DNA of 64,000 bases from Rariglobus hedericola (lineage in GTDB: Bacteria > Verrucomicrobiota > Verrucomicrobiia > Opitutales > Opitutaceae): NCBI RefSeq assembly GCF_007559335.1, contig NZ_VMBG01000001.1, forward strand, positions 496,001 to 560,000. Direction: 5' to 3'. Below, piece after piece: positions 8,023 through 16,081 of the stretch (positions are counted from its first letter, which is position 1; every line of letters starts with the position of its first letter). A program made the translations under genes and the position numbers. The notes beneath the pieces are model-generated. The model worked only from the letters and a program-made list of their open reading frames with translations, was not told the origin of the DNA and did not search any database.

Positions 8023-9011
8023 ACACGACTATCCCCACCACGACGATGCGCCGAACCCAATCACCCTTCGCAACCACACGCTACACTTCGAAAGATTGGG
8101 ACGAGGTCCGCGTGGCCTTCGGCTCATCCATCCTGGTGGACACGTCACTCACCAGCCTCGCGCAAAACCTTGAAGGCGCCGCCTGGCCGCTCGCCGGCCT
8201 CGACGAGACGCCAGCCACCTACATCGACCTGTCGTTTGACGACATGCGCGAACGCCTTGCGCTGCAGGGGCAGCCCCCGCGCATCGCGGACCAATTGATC
8301 GAAATCCTCAAGGAGACCCTGGCGTTCGATGAACCGTTCGGCGACATGGTGACGCAGTCGGAGTCCGCCACCGTCGATGAAAATCCCTTGGTGAAGAATC
8401 TCTCGAAGTTGAAAATCCCCTTGGATTTCCCGGTGACGCTGACGGCCCTCTCGGCCGAGACGCTGTTGTTCTGCCGTTTGGAAAACATCACCACGATCGG
8501 CGGGTTCGCCCTCACGGCGCAGCGCATGGCCGGCACGGTGGTGGTGGGCGGCGACTTCCGCTCACTGCTCAACGCGCTTTCCAATATCGATGAACGCACG
8601 CTGGCGCGTTACCTGCCGTTCCGTCCCGGATCGAAAGGTCTGCACTACATCGAAGGCCTCGCCCAGTGCGTCGAGTCGCAGCCGGTGGCGATTCAGGCGG
8701 CGCTGGCCCGTAGTTTGAAACAAGAGATATCCGCCGCCGCTGAAGAGCTGGCCCGCGGGATTTCCGACGAGCAACTGGCCAAGGCCAAACACGATCTGCA
8801 GGTGCAAGCGGCGGCGCTGCGCGGTTTCTGCCCCGAGGATTACGCCGACCTCCAGGCACAAATCGCTTCGGGCACGAGTCCGCGTAGGTTGACCACCGTG
8901 CTGGGCGAACCCTCGCTTGAGGCCGTGGTGACCGAGTTCATCACACCGGTGGCCGCGAAGCCCAAGGCGACCGGATTTTTCGCACGGTTAACGCGTCTTT
9001 GGAGGAAATAA
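8019..9011 (+). CDS. Unknown protein in ParA operon, with amphipathic C-terminal helix
   Basis: A 330-residue protein that I do not recognise. It is translationally coupled to the ParA-like gene by an ATGA overlap. The central region (about 140-225) is Leu-rich with short helices; the part reading LSAETLLFCRLENITTIGGF loosely resembles a helix-hairpin-helix or RpoA-CTD-type repeat. Residues about 225-285 are helical and Ala/Gln-rich. The last 13 residues (TGFFARLTRLWRK) form a strongly amphipathic basic helix like the membrane-targeting tails of MinD-type proteins. I infer a possible adaptor linking the ATPase to membrane or cargo, but no domain assignment supports this. Confidence 0.75.
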   Translation: MNTTIPTTTMRRTQSPFATTRYTSKDWDEVRVAFGSSILVDTSLTSLAQNLEGAAWPLAGLDETPATYIDLSFDDMRERLALQGQPPRIADQLIEILKETLAFDEPFGDMVTQSESATVDENPLVKNLSKLKIPLDFPVTLTALSAETLLFCRLENITTIGGFALTAQRMAGTVVVGGDFRSLLNALSNIDERTLARYLPFRPGSKGLHYIEGLAQCVESQPVAIQAALARSLKQEISAAAEELARGISDEQLAKAKHDLQVQAAALRGFCPEDYADLQAQIASGTSPRRLTTVLGEPSLEAVVTEFITPVAAKPKATGFFARLTRLWRK

Positions 9012-9015
9012 AATC

Positions 9016-9717
9016 ATGGCTACCACGGCATCGTTTTCAACATTCGTTCGCCCCCCGGGAAGCCCGATCTACTCGCCAGCGGGACCGTCCCTCGTGTTGC
9101 CGCGTCGCTCACCGTCCAATCGAGTGCAGCGTTTGCCGAATGAAGTGAAAGATTCTCCCGCTGCGGAAGCCCGCCGGCAAATTGCCCAGGTGCTGGCGTT
9201 GATCCGTGCGGCCGAGGAGATGGAGCCGCCATGTCCCGTGGTCGATGCGCAGAATGAAGAACTGGCGCGCTCGTTGCACCAACTGGAAGCGAAACTGGCA
9301 GAGCGTGAACGCGAGGTGGCCGAAAAGGAACTGCGCCTCGCTGATCGCGAGCGTGATCAGGCGGAGACGAATGCGTTGCTACAACACCGCGAGGCGTTGT
9401 TGGCCGCCGCGCGTAAACTGCCGGTGGTGCGTGCACCGCTTTCCGTGGCGGAACACGCGGCGCTACTCAACCTGAAGGGCGAGCTCGACCGGCAGGAGGC
9501 GTCTCTGCGCGAACATCGCGAAGCGCTGCGTGAACGCGAAAAATTTATCGAAGACAGTGAACGCCGGCTTTTCGAAAAAGTGCAGGAACAGCAGGAAAAA
9601 GAAATGGAGCTGGAGCAGCGCGAGGAAGAGTCGCAGTTCCGTGCATTGAATGCCGCGCCAGTCGGAGCCGATGCGCCGCCTGCGGTTAAAAAGACCTTCG
9701 ACGAATTTACCGAATAA
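9016..9717 (+). CDS. Coiled-coil protein, third gene of the ParA operon
   Basis: A 233-residue protein with a disordered Pro/Ser-rich N-terminus (about 1-50) and long Glu/Arg-rich heptad-like stretches at roughly 72-130 and 145-210 (for example LAEREREVAEKELRLADRER). These predict extended coiled coil. The N-terminus contains PPGSPIYSPAGPS, a possible short interaction motif. A good Shine-Dalgarno (GGAGG, 10 bases before ATG) lies at the end of the preceding gene, with only four bases between the genes. Small coiled-coil or disordered partners are common for ParA-type positioning ATPases (for example McdB for McdA), which suggests a scaffold or cargo-adaptor role. This is inference; no family is recognised. 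Confidence 0.75.
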   Translation: MATTASFSTFVRPPGSPIYSPAGPSLVLPRRSPSNRVQRLPNEVKDSPAAEARRQIAQVLALIRAAEEMEPPCPVVDAQNEELARSLHQLEAKLAEREREVAEKELRLADRERDQAETNALLQHREALLAAARKLPVVRAPLSVAEHAALLNLKGELDRQEASLREHREALREREKFIEDSERRLFEKVQEQQEKEMELEQREEESQFRALNAAPVGADAPPAVKKTFDEFTE

Positions 9718-9769
9718 AGAGGACGGCCCCATGTTGGTGCTGTGAGCCCGCACCGTCCGACGGATCGGT

Positions 9770-11542
9770 TCACGCCTTGATGGCAAAGGCTTCGATACCG
9801 GCCTGGACGTCGGCGATGGAGCGAATTTCCGACGCAGGAAACAGGCTGTTGATGCGGGTGATTACCTGCTGGATAACGCCGTCGGGACACGACGCGCCGC
9901 CCGTGATCAAGATATGGCGAGGGCCCTGGCCGGACGATGCCTCGGGCCAAAGCGAATTCACTTCCACGTGACCGCCATGGGCGGGGCCGGCGGCCGGGAA
10001 GACGTAGTGTTCCACTTCACTTAGGGAACGGATGTTGGTTTCGCTCTGAATAAAGAACGCCTTGTCGCCCAGCTTTTGCGCACAGAGGCGATAGAGCTGA
10101 TACGTGTTGGAGGAGTTTTTTCCTCCGATGATGAACGCGGCATCAAGCGGCTCTTCCAGCGCGCGTGCGAGGGCATCCTGGTTGACCTGCGTGGCGTAGC
10201 AGAGCGTGTCGTTGCGGCCGCTGCCGCCGACGCGTGCGGGTTCGCCGGCGACGTCGGGGCCGAAGATGTTCGCGTAGAGCTCGCGAAGGTGAGCAATGAT
10301 CTCGCGCGTCTCGTTCATGAGCAGCGTCGTTTGGTTGACGACCGCGACACGGGCTAGATCGCGGGCCACAGCGAAGCCGGGAGTGTGTCGGTCGGCGAAG
10401 ACGCTTTCAAAACGGGTTTGGGCACCGGCTGGATCGGTAAGCGATTGGGTGATGACTTCGCCGAGCAGTTGGGTTTCGGCGAGATTGCGCACGATGACGG
10501 CGGGCGCGTAACGGCGGGTGTTGGAGAACGTGGCCTTGGTCTCCTCGTGCTCGTGCTTGCCGTGGATGACGACGGTGTAGCCTTCACGACCGTAGGTGCG
10601 GGCGGCTTTCCAGACCTTTTCAACGAGCATGCAGGTCGCGTCGTATTGGCAGACGGCGATGCCTTTGCGGACGAGGCGTTTTTTGTCTTCGTCGGTCGCG
10701 CCAAAGGCGGGGATGATCACGACATCGTCCGAGGTGAGCGTGTCCCAGAGCAGCGGGAGGAACGGGGCGGCGGTAGCTTTCTGCCCGTTGACCGCAAAGG
10801 GCACGCCTTTTTCCGACTGAAGATAACGCAAGCCGCGGCGGAGCAGGTCCTCGTTGACGAACGGATTGTGGATCAGCTCGGAGAGCATGAACACGCGACG
10901 GCCGGGGTTGGCGGCAAGTGTTTCGTAGGCACGATCGATGGCGTTTTTCACGCCGAGGCAGAATCCGAAATGACTCGGGATAAGGTAACGCACCGCGCCG
11001 AAATCGAGAGGGATGGGCGCGGTAGCGACGCCTTCGCGCCGGCGGGCGATGGCCTTGATCGCGGAGCAAAGCGCCGACTGATAAAGCGCACTGGTGTCCG
11101 CGTCCTGTGAGTAGAGCGCGAGGTTGCGATCTTTCTCGGGGCGGAATTTGTAGATGAAATCGTTTTCCCCGAGTTGCAGATAGGGAATGTGGATCAGGTA
11201 GGGATCAATGGCTGCGAGCACGGTTCTAAGTCCGGCGCCGAGTGTCGCAGTGTGGGCCTCCAGTTGCTCTATTGATTGAAACTGGAGCGACGGATCGGAG
11301 GGCCGACCGCTAATCTGCGTGAAGACGACGCGATGGCGCGTCTGGTTGATCTCCGCGTGAAAATATTCAGCCAGCCCGGTGTGCGCGGGGAAAACGGCGT
11401 CCAGTTGAGCCAAGGCTTTCGATGTGTCGGGGCCGGTGAAAGCGAGGTCGAAGCCTGCACCCTCATGCTTGCGCACGAGGAGTTGATTCGACGCGTTGAA
11501 CGCGAGGATGACGCAGGCTTTGGAACTGGACGGTGAAATCAC
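9770..11542 (-). CDS. ispH: 4-hydroxy-3-methylbut-2-enyl diphosphate reductase with N-terminal extension
   Basis: IspH carries out the last step of the MEP isoprenoid pathway, making IPP and DMAPP with a [4Fe-4S] cluster. The three cluster cysteines are visible: C195 (HFGFCLGVKNA), C304 (DATCMLVEKV) and C552 (GGASCPDGVI), together with substrate residue H225 (LIHNPFVN). At 590 residues it is far longer than E. coli IspH (about 316). About 185 residues precede the canonical start and include a segment reading ACVILAFNASNQLLVRKH. The catalytic part is itself of a long type. The GTG start overlaps the stop of the upstream small gene, implying coupling. The function of the extension is unknown. 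Confidence 0.93.
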   Translation of the reverse strand: MISPSSSKACVILAFNASNQLLVRKHEGAGFDLAFTGPDTSKALAQLDAVFPAHTGLAEYFHAEINQTRHRVVFTQISGRPSDPSLQFQSIEQLEAHTATLGAGLRTVLAAIDPYLIHIPYLQLGENDFIYKFRPEKDRNLALYSQDADTSALYQSALCSAIKAIARRREGVATAPIPLDFGAVRYLIPSHFGFCLGVKNAIDRAYETLAANPGRRVFMLSELIHNPFVNEDLLRRGLRYLQSEKGVPFAVNGQKATAAPFLPLLWDTLTSDDVVIIPAFGATDEDKKRLVRKGIAVCQYDATCMLVEKVWKAARTYGREGYTVVIHGKHEHEETKATFSNTRRYAPAVIVRNLAETQLLGEVITQSLTDPAGAQTRFESVFADRHTPGFAVARDLARVAVVNQTTLLMNETREIIAHLRELYANIFGPDVAGEPARVGGSGRNDTLCYATQVNQDALARALEEPLDAAFIIGGKNSSNTYQLYRLCAQKLGDKAFFIQSETNIRSLSEVEHYVFPAAGPAHGGHVEVNSLWPEASSGQGPRHILITGGASCPDGVIQQVITRINSLFPASEIRSIADVQAGIEAFAIKA

Positions 11543-11793
11543 GATTCGTCGTCGGTCGATTCACTGTCGTCGTCGAAGGAGTGGCCGGCAAAACCGCCGT
11601 TGAAAAAGCTCTCGTCCTCCAGCGTGGCCATGACGGCATCGCTCACGATCTTGCGATCGGCAGCCACGAGGCCGGAGTAATCCATGGTGAGAAGCTCGGC
11701 AATGCCGGCGCGGGCTTGTTCACGGCTGGTGACGCCGTCGAGAAAGTCATCCGCCTGGCTGGCGATTTCGTCGATGATGGGACGGAGGTTCAT
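11539..11793 (-). CDS. Small acidic protein of unknown function
   Basis: An 84-residue protein that I do not recognise. Its N-terminal two thirds look helical (MNLRPIIDEIASQADDFLDG, then a Leu/Ala-rich segment). It ends in an acidic tail (DDDSESTDDES). Its stop overlaps the GTG start of ispH, and alkC ends 24 bases upstream, so it sits in the middle of an alkC-this gene-ispH run on the minus strand. The coupling argues that it is a real, translated gene, possibly expressed in step with IspH. Confidence 0.65.
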   Translation of the reverse strand: MNLRPIIDEIASQADDFLDGVTSREQARAGIAELLTMDYSGLVAADRKIVSDAVMATLEDESFFNGGFAGHSFDDDSESTDDES

Positions 11794-11817
11794 GAGTGGT
11801 CTCGTATAAAGTTTCGG

Positions 11818-12903
11818 TTATACTGAAAGGGAGAAAGCCGCTTCCGCAAGACGTCGTCCGTTGATCTGCAATTCGACGATATGGCGGCCGGCATGGTGGC
11901 GGCGGGTGCTGAAATCACGGATCGTTTGCCGCTTGGTGAGAGTGAGGTTACCGCGAGCGGGCAGATCGAGCGTTTTCCATTTGAAGACTTTTTGGGAGCT
12001 CGTGCCGCGAGCCCGGGCATAATGAATCACGTAGTCGATGACCAGTCGCTGCGACTTGTTTGCGCGGGAGGTGATCGTGGCCGTCAACGCCAGGGTGTCG
12101 CCAAGGGCGAGCTTGCGTGGTGCCGCTTGGAAACAATCAACGTCGAGACGGGCGGCGGCGCCGGCACCGATGAGCTCGAGAGCTTCGGTGCGGCCGGCTT
12201 TGATGAGCGTGCGCAAGGCGTGGCGAATGATCCAGGCCGTGCGTGCGTCGGAGTCATCCCAGGTTTTTAGCAACGCGATGACGCGGTCGGGATGATCCTT
12301 GGCTATGTCGTTGAGATGGTTGGCGACAGACTTGCGGACGTAGAGCGAGTCGTCGGCGCGAAGGGTTTCCAGAATCGGAAACGTGGGAGAAGGATCGGCG
12401 ACGAGCGATTGCAGTCGGGCGCCCCAAGGAAGACGCGGACGCGAGCCTTCGCTTGCGAGGCGGCGGACATGTTCGTCTTCGGACACAGACCAATCGAGGA
12501 GGACGGCGAGGGTAGCGGCTTGGTCGCGCAGGATGAAGGGTCGGATCGCGAATTCGGCGGAGCCGAAGCGGGTGAAAAAACGAAGCGCGTCGAGCGATGC
12601 GGGGACGTCGTCGAGTCCGTGTTGGGCGACGAAGTCGGAGAGGAAGATGCCAATAAACCCGCGGTCGATGCGCGCGGCGAGGGCGCGGAGCACGGCGAGT
12701 TGTTCGCGGTAGGGAAGGGGCAGTGCGAGCGCCACGCCGGTCGAGGTGCGGCGCATGCGATCCATTAACTCACGGGAGGACAGGCCGGTGAGCGTGTGGT
12801 CTAGGAAGGTAGTTGCGTTGAAGGCGGGCGACAACGCGGAGAGTTCGGACGCGAGCGAGCGGTAGCGCGCGGCGTCGAACATGTCCTTGAGTTGGTCGGA
12901 CAT
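11818..12903 (-). CDS. alkC: AlkC-type DNA glycosylase (alkylation repair) with C-terminal Ig-like domain
   Basis: A 361-residue HEAT-like-repeat protein. The block VRRLASEGSRPRLPWG is characteristic of AlkC (COG4335), a non-base-flipping glycosylase that removes 3-methyladenine-type lesions from DNA. The helical repeat region covers about 1-250. The remainder (about 258-361: LGDTLALTATITSRANKSQR..., ending AEAAFSLSV) is beta-rich and matches the immunoglobulin-like domain known in AlkC proteins. A long imperfect palindrome lies just upstream, after alaS. The gene starts the minus-strand run leading to ispH. Confidence 0.86.
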   Translation of the reverse strand: MSDQLKDMFDAARYRSLASELSALSPAFNATTFLDHTLTGLSSRELMDRMRRTSTGVALALPLPYREQLAVLRALAARIDRGFIGIFLSDFVAQHGLDDVPASLDALRFFTRFGSAEFAIRPFILRDQAATLAVLLDWSVSEDEHVRRLASEGSRPRLPWGARLQSLVADPSPTFPILETLRADDSLYVRKSVANHLNDIAKDHPDRVIALLKTWDDSDARTAWIIRHALRTLIKAGRTEALELIGAGAAARLDVDCFQAAPRKLALGDTLALTATITSRANKSQRLVIDYVIHYARARGTSSQKVFKWKTLDLPARGNLTLTKRQTIRDFSTRRHHAGRHIVELQINGRRLAEAAFSLSV

Positions 12904-12922
12904 TTTCGGAGACGGAATTTTC

Positions 12923-12998
12923 TAACCACTAATTTTCACTGATCGGCACTAATTTCGGAGGTTCGGAATTAGTGATAATCAGTGTTAATTAGTGGTTA
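12923..12998. repeat. Long imperfect palindrome between alaS and alkC
   Basis: Two 32-base arms (12923-12954 and 12967-12998) are inverted repeats matching at 27 of 32 positions and separated by 12 bases. The arms are built from short AT-rich units of the CACTAATT/CACTGAT type, in contrast to the GC-rich genes on both sides. It may be a dispersed REP-like or MITE-like element, and as RNA it would fold into a long hairpin after the alaS stop codon. Confidence 0.7.
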
Positions 12999-13011
12999 AC
13001 CTCGTTTGGAT

Positions 13012-15702
13012 TTAGCCGAGGACTTCGGCGAGCTTGGCGGCGTCTTTGCCGCCGCCCATCGCGAAGTCGGGTTTGCCGCCGCCTTTGCCGCCGAGTTGGG
13101 CGGTGAGCGCGCTGATGATCTTGCCGGCTTGGTGTCCTGCTTTGATCGCAGCAGGAGAAGCAAAGGCGACGAGGCTGACTTTCTCCGGGCCGAAGGCGGC
13201 ACCGAGGATGACCACGCCTTCGCCAAGCTTGGCGAGGACTTGCGAACCGATTTCGCGGAGGGCTTCGGGGGCCTCGACGGTTACGACGGCTGAGACGCGC
13301 GCGAGTCCGTCGGTGGTGACGGCTTTGGCGGCGAGTTCGGTGGCGAGGACGGCGGCGGCGCGTTGTTCGAAGGCTTTGAGCTTTTTGTCGGTCTCGGCTT
13401 TTTGGGCGAGAAGCGCGTCGATCTTTTGGTCGAGCTGTGAGAGCGGGACGCCGATTTTGGCGGCCGTGGCGGCAAGCTGGGATTCGACGGAGGAAACGTG
13501 GTCGTAGGCGGCTTGGCCGGAGACGGCTTCGAGGCGGCGGGTGCCGGCGGCGACGGCGCCTTCGGACACGATTTTCACGAGGCCGATTTCGCCGGTGGTC
13601 GAGACGTGGGTGCCGCCGCAGAGTTCGCGGGAGTAGCCTCCGGCGTCCACGACGCGGACGGTCTTGCCGTATTTCTCACCGAAGAAGGCGAGGGTGCCTT
13701 CGGGCTTTTTGTCGAAGTCGGTTTCGTAGGATGTGACCGTGGCGTTTTCGAGAATGCGCTCGTTGACGAGGCCTTCGATTTCGCGGAGCTGGGCGGGCGT
13801 GACGGATTCGAAGTGAGCGAAGTCGAAGCGCAAGCGGTCGGGCGTGTTGAGCGAGCCGGCCTGGCGGACGTGGGTGCCGATCACTTTGCGCAGCGCCCAG
13901 TGGAGGAGGTGCGTGGCGGTGTGGTGGCGGTTGATGGCGCGGCGGCGGGTGGCATCGACCGAGAGCGTAGCCTTTGATCCGGAGGAAAGCTCGGTGGTGA
14001 GCTTGGCGACCTTGTGGAGGTAGCGGCCGGACTTATCTTTGATCGTGTCGGTGATGTGGACGAGTTGGCCGTTGATGAGAGACTCGCCGGTGTCCCCGAC
14101 CTGGCCGCCCATTTCGGCGTAGAAAGGCGTGGCTTCGAAGACGAGGTAGGTGTCTTTCTCGGTTTTAACGACGTCGATGAGCGTAGTCTCGGTGGTGAGC
14201 GAGAGATAACCAGTGAATTGCGTGGGCTTGATCTCGGTGGTGTCGGCACCCTCGGTCGCGGCGACGATGATTTCTTTCTTGGTTGAGGCCCGACCGCGGT
14301 TGCGCTGCTCTTCCATGAGGCGTTCGAACTCTTCGGTATCGACGGTGAGACCGCGCTCAGTGGCGAGGAGCTGCGTCATGTCGAGGGGGAAACCGTAGGT
14401 ATCGTAGAGCTCGAAGGCGAGGGCACCGGTGATTACGGAGGCGCCGACAGCGGCTTTGTTGAAGATCGCGAGACCGCGGTCGAGCGTGCGGCCGAAGGAC
14501 TCTTCCTCGCTCTTGATGACGCGGCGGATGATGTCTTGGCGTTCGACGAGTTCGGGGAACACGGAGCCGAGCGACAACACGACGGGGGCGACGAGTTGTT
14601 CGAAGAATCCGGTTTTGAGGCCGAGCTTGGTGCCGTAGAGGATGCCGCGGCGGAGGATGCGGCGGATGACGTAATTGCGGCCTTCATTGCCGGGCATGAT
14701 GCCGTCAGCGATGGAGCAGCTGATCGTGCGAGCGTGGTCGGCGAGAACGCGGAAGGCGACGTCGGTGATTTCCTGCTCGGTGAGACCTTCGCGCTTAGTC
14801 GGCACGGTGCCGAGGTAGGTCTTGCCGGAGAGTTCGGTGATCTTGGCGAAAAGAGGCGCGAAGACGTCCGCGGAGTAGTTGGACGGCTCGGGAGCAAAGT
14901 CGGTAAAGCCTTTGGTGTTGGCGTAAATGCCGGCGACGCGTTCGAAGCCCATGCCGGTATCCACGTGTTTGGCGGCGAGCGGGGAGAACGTGCCGTCGGC
15001 GTTGGCGTTGAACTGGATGAAAACGTGATTCCAGATCTCGATGCAGCGCGGGCTGGAGGAGTTCACGCCCTTGCGGCCTTCGACCTCGTTGTCGTCGACG
15101 AGCAGGTTGAAATGGATCTCGGAGCAAGGGCCGCAAGGGCCGGTGTCACCCATCTGCCAGAAGTTGTCCTTGCGGTTGCCGTGAACGATGTGAAGCACGG
15201 GGTCGAGACCTTCAGCTTTGAAGAGTTCCGTCCAGATGGCGTTGGCTTCGGTGTCGAACTCAGAGGGGTCGCCGGGCTTGGGCGCGTAAACGGTGGCGAA
15301 GAGACGCTTGGCGGGGATGCCCCAGACTTTGGTTAGCAAATGCCAGCCCCAGGTAAGCGAGTCTTGCTTGAAATAGTCGCCGAACGACCAGTTACCCAGC
15401 ATCTCGAAGAGTGTGTGGTGGTAGGTGTCGTAGCCGACGTCCTCGAGGTCGTTGTGTTTGCCGCCGGCGCGGATGCACTTCTGGGTGTCGGCGGCACGGG
15501 TGTCCTTGGCGGGGCGGGCGCCGGCCCAGCTGGCAACATTGGGGGCTTTTTCACCCAGGAAGATGGGCACGAATTGGTTCATGCCGGCGTTGGTGAAGAG
15601 CAGTCCGGGCGAGTCGGGCAGCAAGGACGACGACGGGACGATCGTGTGGCCTTGGGAGGCGAAGAAATCGAGGAAGGACTGGCGGATCTCGGCGGAGGTC
15701 AT
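13012..15702 (-). CDS. alaS: Alanyl-tRNA synthetase
   Basis: AlaRS charges tRNA-Ala and edits mischarged Ser/Gly. I start at the internal ATG giving MTSAEIRQSFLDFFASQGHT, the family's usual beginning; the upstream frame adds 33 Pro/Arg-rich residues. The result is 896 residues, a normal length. The class II catalytic core is at the N-terminus (FTNAGMNQFVPIFLG), the editing domain has ATHLLHWALR and the zinc/editing motif CGGTHVSTTGEIG, and the C-terminal region ends in the Gly/Lys-rich GGKGGGKPDFAMGGG typical of the family. It is divergent from the large histidine kinase gene. Confidence 0.97.
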   Translation of the reverse strand: MTSAEIRQSFLDFFASQGHTIVPSSSLLPDSPGLLFTNAGMNQFVPIFLGEKAPNVASWAGARPAKDTRAADTQKCIRAGGKHNDLEDVGYDTYHHTLFEMLGNWSFGDYFKQDSLTWGWHLLTKVWGIPAKRLFATVYAPKPGDPSEFDTEANAIWTELFKAEGLDPVLHIVHGNRKDNFWQMGDTGPCGPCSEIHFNLLVDDNEVEGRKGVNSSSPRCIEIWNHVFIQFNANADGTFSPLAAKHVDTGMGFERVAGIYANTKGFTDFAPEPSNYSADVFAPLFAKITELSGKTYLGTVPTKREGLTEQEITDVAFRVLADHARTISCSIADGIMPGNEGRNYVIRRILRRGILYGTKLGLKTGFFEQLVAPVVLSLGSVFPELVERQDIIRRVIKSEEESFGRTLDRGLAIFNKAAVGASVITGALAFELYDTYGFPLDMTQLLATERGLTVDTEEFERLMEEQRNRGRASTKKEIIVAATEGADTTEIKPTQFTGYLSLTTETTLIDVVKTEKDTYLVFEATPFYAEMGGQVGDTGESLINGQLVHITDTIKDKSGRYLHKVAKLTTELSSGSKATLSVDATRRRAINRHHTATHLLHWALRKVIGTHVRQAGSLNTPDRLRFDFAHFESVTPAQLREIEGLVNERILENATVTSYETDFDKKPEGTLAFFGEKYGKTVRVVDAGGYSRELCGGTHVSTTGEIGLVKIVSEGAVAAGTRRLEAVSGQAAYDHVSSVESQLAATAAKIGVPLSQLDQKIDALLAQKAETDKKLKAFEQRAAAVLATELAAKAVTTDGLARVSAVVTVEAPEALREIGSQVLAKLGEGVVILGAAFGPEKVSLVAFASPAAIKAGHQAGKIISALTAQLGGKGGGKPDFAMGGGKDAAKLAEVLG

Positions 15703-16081
15703 GGATCTGGAATAAAGAGGGTTGAGCACAGAGGGCGGGCGAGGGGGTGGCAAGGCGTGAATGGTCGGTGTCGAGCGGGCATTTCCGACGCGTTCGTGCA
15801 CGGGAAGGTGCCGGCGTGATGCAAGAGGGCTTAAAATATTGCCGCAGTATTATGCAAAGACTTGTCATTTTATGGGGGCGAATTCAGGCTGACTCATAAC
15901 CCCCTAATCAGCCGAAGTTAGCCGAGTGTTGTCTGAACTCCTTCGCATTTTTTTACTTAAGATTAACTTCAGATGAGCGATACCTTCGGTTTCACCTTGG
16001 ACGACCAGACATTTGGACCTTTGAATTTTGCGGGCGGAGCGCGTGGATTTGGTTTCAACCCGTTCATGAGGATTTAATTGT
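15703..16081. other. Divergent intergenic region between alaS and the sensor kinase gene
   Basis: This is the longest gene-free stretch of the window and must carry promoters for both flanking genes. It is AT-richer in the middle (around 15830-15960). I see no convincing -35/-10 pair, riboswitch or tRNA. A 34-codon frame (15973-16077) lies just before the kinase gene but has no Shine-Dalgarno sequence and is not supported. A GAGG ten bases before the kinase ATG is a plausible ribosome binding site. Confidence 0.5.

Noticed and set aside
15703-15801. Longer N-terminus for alanyl-tRNA synthetase
   Set aside because: The 33 extra residues are Pro/Arg-rich and unlike the family, whose conserved start matches the internal ATG.
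15973-16077. A 34-codon frame just before the large kinase gene
   Set aside because: There is no Shine-Dalgarno sequence and no similarity I know; such a short frame is expected by chance.
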